A stretch of 64,000 bases of DNA. Origin: Chryseobacterium binzhouense (GTDB taxonomy: Bacteria > Bacteroidota > Bacteroidia > Flavobacteriales > Weeksellaceae). The stretch is from assembly GCF_007474545.1 (NCBI RefSeq), contig NZ_VKOG01000007.1, positions 1 to 64,000 of the forward strand, in the 5' to 3' direction. A program made the position numbers and the translations under genes. The notes under the pieces are model-generated. The model worked only from the letters and a program-made list of their open reading frames with translations, ran no database searches and was not told the DNA's origin. Shown one piece after another: positions 25,604 through 33,596 of this stretch. Each line of letters starts with the position of its first letter. Positions within the stretch are counted from its first letter, which is position 1.

Positions 25604-28399
25604 ATGATACCTCTACAGGGCAGAAAATTTTTACTAAGCTTCTTTTTATCAATTGTATTCGTATGGATCAGCGGGCAAAACACCTCTTCCAATATTTCAT
25701 TACAAATCGAAAAAAACAGCTCTACATCCAACTCAAGAATACTGAGTCTGGTTATTGCTGTTCAAAATTTCAATCCTATATCTTTTTCAGGAAAACTAAG
25801 ATATAAAGCTCCAAAAGGTTTTAAAGTAATTTCCGGTGACGAAACCCCAATAGAACTGAAAGCTAATGAAAAGATTTTTGTTCCGGTAAGAATTATTATA
25901 GGATCGGATGCACAGGCCGGAATCTCCCCTATTCAGGTACAGCTATTTAATCAATTTGAAACACTTATCACCGAACAAACTGAAAACCACATTGTAGAAA
26001 TCAGCAATGAATTGACAATGACAGTTTTAAATTCTAACATTTACAGGTCTTCATCAGATGAACCATTAGAAGTAAAAGTAAGAATTGTGAATTCTGGAAA
26101 TATAGATCAGAATATTACCGTTGTCTGCAAAATACCTGATCCTTCCAATGGAAATATCTTTATGGAACAACATGCAGAGATTGCTGTAAAAAAAGATTCC
26201 ATTTTTGTTTTCAGATATAATGATACCAAGAACTTATCAAGGGTATCTAATCTGATGGTGAGTTTATCTGCTTTCAGAAATCCTGAAAAAGAAATTTTCA
26301 GTACGTCTAATGTTCTAGTACAGAATATTTCCAGTGTACAAAAATATCAGAATCCTGAATTTTTCAACTTTTCGGAAGAAGCCAGAAACGAAATTACAAC
26401 CAGCTACAGAAGAGTGGGAGAAAATATAAACATGTATCAGCTATTGGGTTCCGGAGGCATAAACCTTCCTTCCGGCTATCTTTTTATGCGAGGAAATATT
26501 GCACTGCTCAACAGCCAGCAGCAGCCTTTGGTCACCAATACCAATATTCAGCTGAGACAGGGAAATAATCATTACAGCGCAGGAAGCATTAATAAATTAT
26601 TGGAAATGACTCTTGTTGGAAGAGGTGCTGAATACAGCCATACCTTCAGAGACAACAAAAAAATAGAAATAGGCGTTGTAGATCAAAACTTTAATCTTAT
26701 CGAAAGAAACAACTTTTTGAAAAACGGCTACGGTTTTTTTACAAAAGGAACATTAAATGCCAAAAACAATTCCAGAAATGTTTCTGCAGCTTATATTTAC
26801 AGAAACGATCCCTTTGAGAAAAGCAACAATCACATATTGGGAGGTGAGGGAAATTACACCTTTAATGAATTCTGGACAGCAAATGGAAAACTAAACGCAG
26901 GTCTTACCTCATACGAAGATCTGAAAACCATGAAGCCTTCCTTTTCTGCTGAAAGCAATTATTCCGGGGTCATTAAAAATTATTTGGTAACCGGAAATTA
27001 CTTTTACAGTTCAGATTACTATCCCGGAAACCGCCGTGGAAGCATACAACTTCAACAAAATATTTCTACTACTTTTAAAAACCATACTTACTTTACCAAT
27101 ATTATTTATTCTAATTTTTCTCCTAAATTCTATTTTTTTACCAGACCGCAGATTTCCGAAAACACCAGAATCGAATTTGGAAGCAAATTCCCTAAAATGG
27201 GCAACTTTAATGCAGGTATAATCTATCAGTTTCAGAACGAGAACTCAAACAGTTACAACAATTATTTCGGAAGCTGGGAAGATAACCTGATCAGGAAAAT
27301 ATCGGCTCACAGAATAATAGAACAGCTTTCATGGAATCATATTAAATCAAAACAATCTGCACTCCTGTCTGTTGAAACCGGTTTTGCAAAGTATCCTTCT
27401 TCAGATTCCCGGAAGTTTCAGATAAGACTGAATGCAAATTACAGTTTCAAAAATTTTAATTTTAATACCATTTACCAATCCGGAAGTTATTACTTATCAG
27501 AATATGCCTTTTCTCAGCTTACGGAAGAAAAAGTAGATTATAAAAAACTCAGTTTATCTCTGTTTTATAACAACAATTTTTATAAAGATAAGCTCAATCT
27601 CAGTACAGGAGTTTCCTATGTAGATGATGTTATTTACGGAAAATCACCATCAGCATTTCTCAACACAAGATACAACAGCAAAAATTTTAGTATTTTTCTC
27701 AATTCTACCTGGTATAATTATGCGGTAGGAACATTAGCCAGCAACATTCTTACTGTTGAGCTGGGACTTACTCTTAATCTCAAAAAAACTCTATTAAATC
27801 CGGACAAGAAAGGGAAAGTTCAGATATTTGCTTTCTATGACGAAAACAACAATAATGTTTTTGATCCTGATGAAAAACCAGCTGAAGGCTATCTCATCAA
27901 CATTAATGATATTGCTCTGAAAACTACCTCAGAAGGTACAGCAACTTATAAAAATGTTCCTTTCGGAAAATATAATCTCAAACAGCGTATACAGCAGGGA
28001 TGGTATTATGATGAAACTGATTTTGAAGTTAACAGTTACACTTATCCGCTCTTGGTTCCGCTTCACCAAAACGGAACTTTACAGGGAAAAATTATTTTTG
28101 ACTACAATACGAAAACAGCCGTTGAGTTTGAGCGCCGTGCTTCTTCTGTATCTTTCAGTATTATTAAGAATAATGAAGTCGTTCAAAGACTTTCCAGTGA
28201 TGATGAGGGACATTTCACCTCTTTTTTACCTACCGGAAAATATATTATTACTTTGAATGAATCCACACTACCTTCCAATACATATTCTGAAAAGAATTCT
28301 ATGGAAGTGGAAATTAAAGCCGGGCAAATTTCTGAAATTCCTAATTTCGTTATTAAAGTGAAAGAAAAAAAGGTAAATAAAAAAGTTTTCAGTAATTAA
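25604..28399 (+). CDS. Large outer-membrane beta-barrel, candidate usher
   Basis: 931 residues with a signal peptide (FLLSFFLSIVFVWISG). Residues about 20-245 look like two beta-sandwich domains. From about 260 to 735 there is a long row of alternating strands with many Tyr, Asn and Phe, typical of a big outer-membrane barrel. Residues about 740-800 contain an SdrD_B-like segment (VQIFAFYDENNNNVFDPDEKP, then a TTSEGTATYKNVPFGKY strand pair) and another small beta domain follows. In the position of the usher of a chaperone-usher operon and with the right size, but I do not see classical PapC motifs. Alternative: a general surface export channel or adhesin. Confidence 0.6.
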   Translation: MIPLQGRKFLLSFFLSIVFVWISGQNTSSNISLQIEKNSSTSNSRILSLVIAVQNFNPISFSGKLRYKAPKGFKVISGDETPIELKANEKIFVPVRIIIGSDAQAGISPIQVQLFNQFETLITEQTENHIVEISNELTMTVLNSNIYRSSSDEPLEVKVRIVNSGNIDQNITVVCKIPDPSNGNIFMEQHAEIAVKKDSIFVFRYNDTKNLSRVSNLMVSLSAFRNPEKEIFSTSNVLVQNISSVQKYQNPEFFNFSEEARNEITTSYRRVGENINMYQLLGSGGINLPSGYLFMRGNIALLNSQQQPLVTNTNIQLRQGNNHYSAGSINKLLEMTLVGRGAEYSHTFRDNKKIEIGVVDQNFNLIERNNFLKNGYGFFTKGTLNAKNNSRNVSAAYIYRNDPFEKSNNHILGGEGNYTFNEFWTANGKLNAGLTSYEDLKTMKPSFSAESNYSGVIKNYLVTGNYFYSSDYYPGNRRGSIQLQQNISTTFKNHTYFTNIIYSNFSPKFYFFTRPQISENTRIEFGSKFPKMGNFNAGIIYQFQNENSNSYNNYFGSWEDNLIRKISAHRIIEQLSWNHIKSKQSALLSVETGFAKYPSSDSRKFQIRLNANYSFKNFNFNTIYQSGSYYLSEYAFSQLTEEKVDYKKLSLSLFYNNNFYKDKLNLSTGVSYVDDVIYGKSPSAFLNTRYNSKNFSIFLNSTWYNYAVGTLASNILTVELGLTLNLKKTLLNPDKKGKVQIFAFYDENNNNVFDPDEKPAEGYLININDIALKTTSEGTATYKNVPFGKYNLKQRIQQGWYYDETDFEVNSYTYPLLVPLHQNGTLQGKIIFDYNTKTAVEFERRASSVSFSIIKNNEVVQRLSSDDEGHFTSFLPTGKYIITLNESTLPSNTYSEKNSMEVEIKAGQISEIPNFVIKVKEKKVNKKVFSN

Positions 28400-28541
28400 T
28401 ACAGGTACTCATTCACTATATAAATAAATTTCACAAAATTTAATTATTTTAACATTTTCTTAACTAAAACTTGGCTTCATAATTGAAAATAAGATAGCTA
28501 TAAGCAATTATCTGCTTACTATTTAATTTAAAATTTGAGTT

Positions 28542-29075
28542 ATGAAAAATATAGTTTTAGCAGGAGTAATCTCAATATTTGCAGTTACAGCCTGTAAGAA
28601 AAGTGAAGATAAGGTCGCTGAAAAAACATTGGAACAGCAAAAAATGGAATTTCAGGTAAGACAGCTTGAAATAGAAAAACAAAAATTGGCGATCGAAAGA
28701 GAAAGATTTGAATACGAAACGCAAAAAAGAGCAGACAGCATTGCTACAGCTCAACAGGCAAAAACAGCCGCAGCGTCTAAACCTCAGGTAATCAGGGAAA
28801 CTAAAACAGTTTATCGTGATGCGCCAAGAGCTTCCTCAGGCGGAACAAGTTCAGGCAGCAGTGCTTCACAAGGAACTACTGCTCAAAAACAAGGGATAAG
28901 TGAAGCAGCAAAAGGTACTGCAATAGGTGTAGTAAGTGGTGCCGCGCTGGGAGCAATTGTTAATAAGAAAAACCGTGGCGGTGGTGCAGTTGTAGGAGGT
29001 ATTATCGGAGGAGCTACCGGATATACTTTAGGTAGAGCGCAGGATAGAAAAAGCGGCAGAGTACAGCCAAAATAA
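28542..29075 (+). CDS. Lipoprotein with coiled coil and glycine zipper
   Basis: 177 residues. Lipobox (FAVTA before Cys18), a coiled coil of about residues 30-75 (QLEIEKQKLAIERERFEYE), a Ser/Gly linker and a Gly-zipper of about 125-165 (GTAIGVVSGAALGAIVNKKNRGGGAVVGGIIGGATGYTLG). Gly zippers of this YMGG/OmpA-like type insert in membranes. An envelope-linking or stress role is possible but unproven. Confidence 0.82.
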   Translation: MKNIVLAGVISIFAVTACKKSEDKVAEKTLEQQKMEFQVRQLEIEKQKLAIERERFEYETQKRADSIATAQQAKTAAASKPQVIRETKTVYRDAPRASSGGTSSGSSASQGTTAQKQGISEAAKGTAIGVVSGAALGAIVNKKNRGGGAVVGGIIGGATGYTLGRAQDRKSGRVQPK

Positions 29076-29098
29076 TTTACATACATATACTTTCAGAG

Positions 29099-29128
29099 AG
29101 ATTGCTTATTTTTAGGCAATCTTTTTTT
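29099..29128 (+). terminator. Terminator touching the next start codon
   Basis: AGATTGC, a 10-base loop, GCAATCT and six T; the T run ends directly at the ATG of the next gene (29129). Confidence 0.8.
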
Positions 29129-30763
29129 ATGCTTTTACTATTTTTTTCATCGGTTTTTATCATTCCTACTCTTATGGGGTGGGGTAAATTGCTGGAAAAG
29201 ATAATTCCGGTTCATATTTGCGGAATAGCCGGTAAATCTCTGAGCGGAATTTTAGCCTTAGGGATCATTTTTGCAATGGTCTCATTTTTTGTTCCTCTCA
29301 ATCTGATGGTGGAAATCCCTGCCGTAATTATCGGACTTGCAATTTTCTTTAAAGAAAAACTTTATGAATATTTTTATAAAATTCAGAAGAAAAACCTTAG
29401 TATTCTGGTGTTTTTCATCCTGATCATTCTCTATTGCGGTTCCTCATATCCATTTATTTTAGATCATTTCGGATACTATATTCCTACTATAAAATGGCTT
29501 ACAGAAGTAGGAATTGTAAAAGGAATCTCAAATCTTGATCTTATTTTGGGACAAATGTCTGTCTGGCATATTCTGCAGGCCGGCTTCAGCAACTTCTGCG
29601 ATCCTTTTTTTAAGCTAAACAGTGTATTATTAATCATTTACATTTTTTATATCATTGAAAATAAAACATGGATTCATCTGATTATCATACCTTTTTTACT
29701 GTTTTTTGCACAATCTCCAAGTGCGGATTTGCCAGTTGTCATTTTTTCTTTGATTATTGTGAATGAAATCTTCTCAGGCAGTAAAAACATTCCCTTTTTA
29801 TTTGGTTTAGCGGTTTTTGCTTTTGCAGTAAAACCTACAGTGATCTGGCTGCCCTTATTTGTGCTGCTCTACTCCGCTTTTAGCATGAAAATGAGTATTC
29901 AGAAATTAGTTTTTGGCAGTTTTATTTTTTCTTTATTTATATTTAAAAATATCTGGACATTCGGATATCCTATATTTCCGGTAGCAGTACTAGATCTCGG
30001 AATACCCTGGAAACCGAATCCCCAGCTTTTGCAGTCCTCTTCGGAGTATGCCATTTTAAAAACGTATGACGGACAGTATACTTATGAAGAAATCTTACAT
30101 TTTTCATGGTTCGATTATATCAAAAACTGGTTTCTGCTTTCAGGAATAAAATCTTTTATCAACATTGCTTTTATTCTCGGTTTGACGGGATTTATTATTT
30201 ATGCTTTTATTAAGAAAAAAAAAATCATTTCACTTCTCGTCATTTCTGTATTGGCTAAAAGTATTCTCGTACTGCTTTTTTCAGCACAATACAGATTTTT
30301 TCTGGATTTATTCTTCGTTATATTTTTTGTAATAGGTTTCCAGACACTGCAGAGAAAAGCTGTGATTGCTTTTTCAATATTATTAGTGGTCATTTTTTCA
30401 GGAATATTCACATTTCCGGCTTTTATCCAGAATTATATTCCAAGTTTTAATGTGGGAAAATTTATGGTAAAAAAAGATCTGAAACAACTTTTCGAACCAA
30501 CCAATTACGAATACAAAAACTTCAACCGTTGTAAAGTCGGAAATTTGAATTTTAATGTTTCAAAACAATATCCTTTTAACTTTGAAACGCCTATTCCTGC
30601 TATTTCAACAAGTTATGTTTTAGATTATCAAAAGGCAAAAATATTTCCGCAGCTAATAGACAAAAATAATCTCAGAAAAGGCTTTATCTGGAAAAAACTT
30701 GATTCCACAGAAGAAAAAGAAGTTAATAAAACGATAGACATCATTAAAAACGATTATCGCTAA
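29129..30763 (+). CDS. Polytopic inner-membrane protein of unknown function
   Basis: 544 residues from ATG 29129 with roughly ten to twelve hydrophobic segments up to about residue 435 and a polar C-terminal part of about 110 residues (FNRCKVGNLNFNVSKQYPFNFETPIPAIS). The layout with FGYYIPTIKW and a periplasmic loop resembles large membrane proteins near glycosyltransferase superfamily C, but I do not see a proof. The start touches a terminator, so there is no room for a leader. It must be made from readthrough or from a start further inside. Confidence 0.7.
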   Translation: MLLLFFSSVFIIPTLMGWGKLLEKIIPVHICGIAGKSLSGILALGIIFAMVSFFVPLNLMVEIPAVIIGLAIFFKEKLYEYFYKIQKKNLSILVFFILIILYCGSSYPFILDHFGYYIPTIKWLTEVGIVKGISNLDLILGQMSVWHILQAGFSNFCDPFFKLNSVLLIIYIFYIIENKTWIHLIIIPFLLFFAQSPSADLPVVIFSLIIVNEIFSGSKNIPFLFGLAVFAFAVKPTVIWLPLFVLLYSAFSMKMSIQKLVFGSFIFSLFIFKNIWTFGYPIFPVAVLDLGIPWKPNPQLLQSSSEYAILKTYDGQYTYEEILHFSWFDYIKNWFLLSGIKSFINIAFILGLTGFIIYAFIKKKKIISLLVISVLAKSILVLLFSAQYRFFLDLFFVIFFVIGFQTLQRKAVIAFSILLVVIFSGIFTFPAFIQNYIPSFNVGKFMVKKDLKQLFEPTNYEYKNFNRCKVGNLNFNVSKQYPFNFETPIPAISTSYVLDYQKAKIFPQLIDKNNLRKGFIWKKLDSTEEKEVNKTIDIIKNDYR

Positions 30764-30803
30764 AGCCAGAAACAAACACAGCCGTTTTCTAAATAAAAAG
30801 CAA

Positions 30804-30811
30804 TAATTTTG
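30804..30811 (+). promoter_or_regulatory. -7 element of aroC, only 4 bases before the ATG
   Basis: TAATTTTG fits TAnnTTTG. With this spacing transcription would start at or next to the ATG at 30816, predicting a leaderless mRNA. Confidence 0.5.
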
Positions 30812-30815
30812 CAAT

Positions 30816-31886
30816 ATGTTCAATTCATTAGGCAATTTTCTCAGTCTTACCACATTTGGTGAGAGTCACGGCAAAGCTTACGGCGGAATCATCAATAATT
30901 TTCCCGCCGGTCTGGAAATCAATTTAGATAAGATTCAACACGAATTAGACCGCAGAAAGCCCGGTCAGTCGGCAATAGTTACCCAAAGAAAAGAAAGTGA
31001 CACCGTACAGTTTCTATCCGGAATTTTTGAAGGAAAAACAACCGGAACTCCTATTGGATTTTTAATTGAAAATGAAAATCAAAAGTCCAAAGATTACGAT
31101 CATATTGCAGCATCATACCGCCCGAGTCATGCAGATTTTACTTATGATCAGAAATTCGGCATTCGTGATTATCGTGGTGGTGGCAAATCTTCTGCACGGG
31201 AAACCATCAATTGGGTGGTTGCAGGAGCTTTGGCGAGACAGCTTTTGCCTAAAATTGAGATCAACGCCTATGTTTCTTCTGTAGGAGAAATTTTTTGCGA
31301 AAAACCTTATCAGGCCTTAGATTTTTCTAAAACCGAAAGCAATGAAGTACGCTGTCCCGATACGGAAACAGCTGAAAAAATGATTTCTAAAATTAAAGAG
31401 ATTAAAAAGCAAGGCAATACCATCGGCGGAACGATTACCTGTGTTATCAAAAATGTTCCTGTCGGAATTGGTGAACCTGTCTTTTCTAAATTACAGGCAG
31501 AACTGGCAAAAGCAATGCTCAATATTAATGCCTGTAAAGGTTTTGAATACGGAAGCGGATTTTGCGGAGCAAGAATGACCGGCTCTGAGCATAACGACGA
31601 ATTTAATCCCGATTTCACTACAAAATCAAACCTTTCGGGTGGAATTCAGGGCGGAATTTCCAACGGAATGGATATTTATTTCCGGGTAGCCTTTAAACCT
31701 GTCGCAACTATTCTCAGACCGCAGGAAAGTGTAGACCAATACGGAAATGCTGTTACGGTTGAAGGAAAAGGAAGACACGATCCGTGTGTGGTTCCCAGAG
31801 CTGTGCCTATCGTAGAAAATCTTGCCGCTTTTGTGTTGGCAGATTTATTTCTGATCAATAAAACAAGAAATATAAATCAATTTTAA
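30816..31886 (+). CDS. aroC: Chorismate synthase
   Basis: 356 residues, full length. The three signatures are [19 protein letters not shown] near the start, the FMN-binding [12 protein letters not shown] (about 125-136), and [15 protein letters not shown] near the end. It converts 5-enolpyruvylshikimate-3-phosphate to chorismate in the cytoplasm, needing reduced FMN. No other aro gene is adjacent. The thioredoxin-like gene follows after 16 bases. Confidence 0.97.
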   Translation: MFNSLGNFLSLTTFGESHGKAYGGIINNFPAGLEINLDKIQHELDRRKPGQSAIVTQRKESDTVQFLSGIFEGKTTGTPIGFLIENENQKSKDYDHIAASYRPSHADFTYDQKFGIRDYRGGGKSSARETINWVVAGALARQLLPKIEINAYVSSVGEIFCEKPYQALDFSKTESNEVRCPDTETAEKMISKIKEIKKQGNTIGGTITCVIKNVPVGIGEPVFSKLQAELAKAMLNINACKGFEYGSGFCGARMTGSEHNDEFNPDFTTKSNLSGGIQGGISNGMDIYFRVAFKPVATILRPQESVDQYGNAVTVEGKGRHDPCVVPRAVPIVENLAAFVLADLFLINKTRNINQF

Positions 31887-31902
31887 AATAATCTTTTAAG
31901 TA

Positions 31903-32466
31903 ATGAAAAATTACTGGGACAAAGCTATTTCTTTCGAGGAATATGTACAGACAGGAAAATCCAGGCTGGAAAATCCTGCCAATCAGCAAGAGACTGATTT
32001 CAAACATTATTATGAACTCGGACTTCAGAGAATCGACAGAACTTTAAAAAAGTATATTCCCAATGAAGAGCAGCTTACTGAGCTTCAGTCTAAAAACTTT
32101 GACGGAAAAATCCTGATCATTTCCGAAGTCTGGTGCGGTGATGCAAGCGCCACAGTTCCTGCTTTGGTTAAGTTTTTTGAAGGCAGAAACGAAGTGAAAA
32201 TTTTCCTCCGGGATAATGACAAAAGTCTGATTAGTCAGTTTCTGACCAACGGAACCGAATCTATCCCGAAAGTGATCATTCTGGATAAAGATTTTAACGT
32301 TAAAAATTCGTGGGGACCACGTCCGAAATTCGGGCATGAGCTTCTTCTGAAATACAAAGCCGATCCCGAAAATTACACCAAAGATCTATTTTACAACGAT
32401 CTGCAGGTGTATTATGCCAAAAACAGAGGCAAAGATGCGGTGCAGGAGATTCTGGAGTTGCTGTAA
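31903..32466 (+). CDS. Thioredoxin-like protein with a single-Cys active site
   Basis: 187 residues. The thioredoxin fold shows in ILIISEVWCGDASATVPALVKFF and the cis-Pro region ESIPKVIILD. The active site is WCGDA instead of WCxxC, so only one Cys is present and a classical disulfide oxidoreductase reaction is unlikely. This matches a small Bacteroidota thioredoxin family. It probably shares a transcript with aroC and ends before a terminator. Confidence 0.85.
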   Translation: MKNYWDKAISFEEYVQTGKSRLENPANQQETDFKHYYELGLQRIDRTLKKYIPNEEQLTELQSKNFDGKILIISEVWCGDASATVPALVKFFEGRNEVKIFLRDNDKSLISQFLTNGTESIPKVIILDKDFNVKNSWGPRPKFGHELLLKYKADPENYTKDLFYNDLQVYYAKNRGKDAVQEILELL

Positions 32467-32482
32467 AGTTTCTTTGGTTACA

Positions 32483-32518
32483 AAAAAGGTTGCCTCAATC
32501 GGCAGCCTTTTTGTTTTA
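32483..32518 (+). terminator. Terminator after the thioredoxin-like gene
   Basis: AAAAAGGTTGCC, loop TCAATC, GGCAGCCTTTTT, then GTTTT. Confidence 0.9.
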
Positions 32519-32680
32519 ATTCGCTTCTAGCTAATTATTCCTTACTCCAACTTCAGACAATAACAGATTCCATTCTTTTACTTATTTAATCGAAAATTAA
32601 GACAGGAAAATAGTTCCAAAAAAATATGTAAGTAATTAAAACTTTCACTATTAAAAGAGCTTAAAAAAAATTCATTTTCT

Positions 32681-32688
32681 TAAATTTG
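32681..32688 (+). promoter_or_regulatory. -7 element of thyA
   Basis: TAAATTTG, 18 bases before ATG 32707. A possible upstream start (TTG 32686) lies inside this element and is therefore excluded. Confidence 0.6.
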
Positions 32689-32706
32689 AGGCATAAATTT
32701 TTCCCG

Positions 32707-33501
32707 ATGCAAAATTATCTTGATTTACTGAAGCATATACTAGAGAACGGAACCGATAAAACCGACAGAACGGGAACCGGAACCCGAAGTATTTTTGGCT
32801 ATCAGCTGAGGTATGACTTGTCTGAAGGATTTCCTTTGGTAACAACCAAAAAAGTTCATCTGAAATCTATTATTTATGAATTATTATGGTTCATAAAAGG
32901 GGATACAAACATCAAATACCTAAAGGACAATGGCGTTTCTATCTGGGATGAATGGGCAGACGAAAATGGAGATTTAGGTCCTGTTTATGGTGCACAATGG
33001 AGAAGCTGGAACGGAGCAGACGGAAAAGTGGTAGATCAGTTTTCTGAAGTTATTGAGCAAATCAAAAGAAATCCGGATTCCCGAAGATTAATTGTTTCTG
33101 CATGGAACGCCGCAGAAATCCCGAATATGGCACTTGCTCCCTGTCATGCTTTATTTCAGTTTTATGTAGCAGACGGTAAACTGTCGCTTCAATTATACCA
33201 AAGAAGCGCAGATGTTTTTCTGGGAGTTCCTTTCAATATTGCAAGTTATGCACTTCTTCTTTTGATGGTTGCTCAGGTGACCGGACTTAAAGCTGGAGAT
33301 TATGTTCACAGTTTCGGAGATGTACATATTTATAACAATCATTTCGAGCAGGTGAAAAAACAACTTTCGAGAGATCCAAGACCTCTTCCTTCCATGAAGT
33401 TAAATCCTGAAATTAAAAATATTTTTGATTTTGATTTCGAAGATTTCACTCTGGAAAATTATGATCCGCATCCGGGAATTAAAGCTCCCGTTGCGATATA
33501 A
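32707..33501 (+). CDS. thyA: Thymidylate synthase
   Basis: 264 residues from ATG 32707, the same length as the E. coli enzyme. [12 protein letters not shown] (dUMP phosphate region), [10 protein letters not shown], the catalytic Cys146 in [26 protein letters not shown] and the C-terminal GIKAPVAI. It makes dTMP from dUMP with methylene-tetrahydrofolate. The folate reductase gene, often a neighbour, is not in the window. Confidence 0.97.
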   Translation: MQNYLDLLKHILENGTDKTDRTGTGTRSIFGYQLRYDLSEGFPLVTTKKVHLKSIIYELLWFIKGDTNIKYLKDNGVSIWDEWADENGDLGPVYGAQWRSWNGADGKVVDQFSEVIEQIKRNPDSRRLIVSAWNAAEIPNMALAPCHALFQFYVADGKLSLQLYQRSADVFLGVPFNIASYALLLLMVAQVTGLKAGDYVHSFGDVHIYNNHFEQVKKQLSRDPRPLPSMKLNPEIKNIFDFDFEDFTLENYDPHPGIKAPVAI

Positions 33502-33504
33502 TAG

Positions 33505-33529
33505 AAAGTGGGAATTCCCACTTTTTTTG
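33505..33529 (+). terminator. Terminator of thyA
   Basis: AAAGTGGGAATTCCCACTTT is a perfect 20-base palindrome followed by four T. Confidence 0.85.
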
Positions 33530-33596
33530 TAACAATTTCATAGAATAAAATACTTATCAATCTTTAAAATATAACCACGATACAAAATTCGTCAGA

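Noticed and set aside
32686-32706. TTG start of thyA
   Set aside because: It falls within the -7 promoter element, and the protein from ATG 32707 has the exact length of known enzymes.
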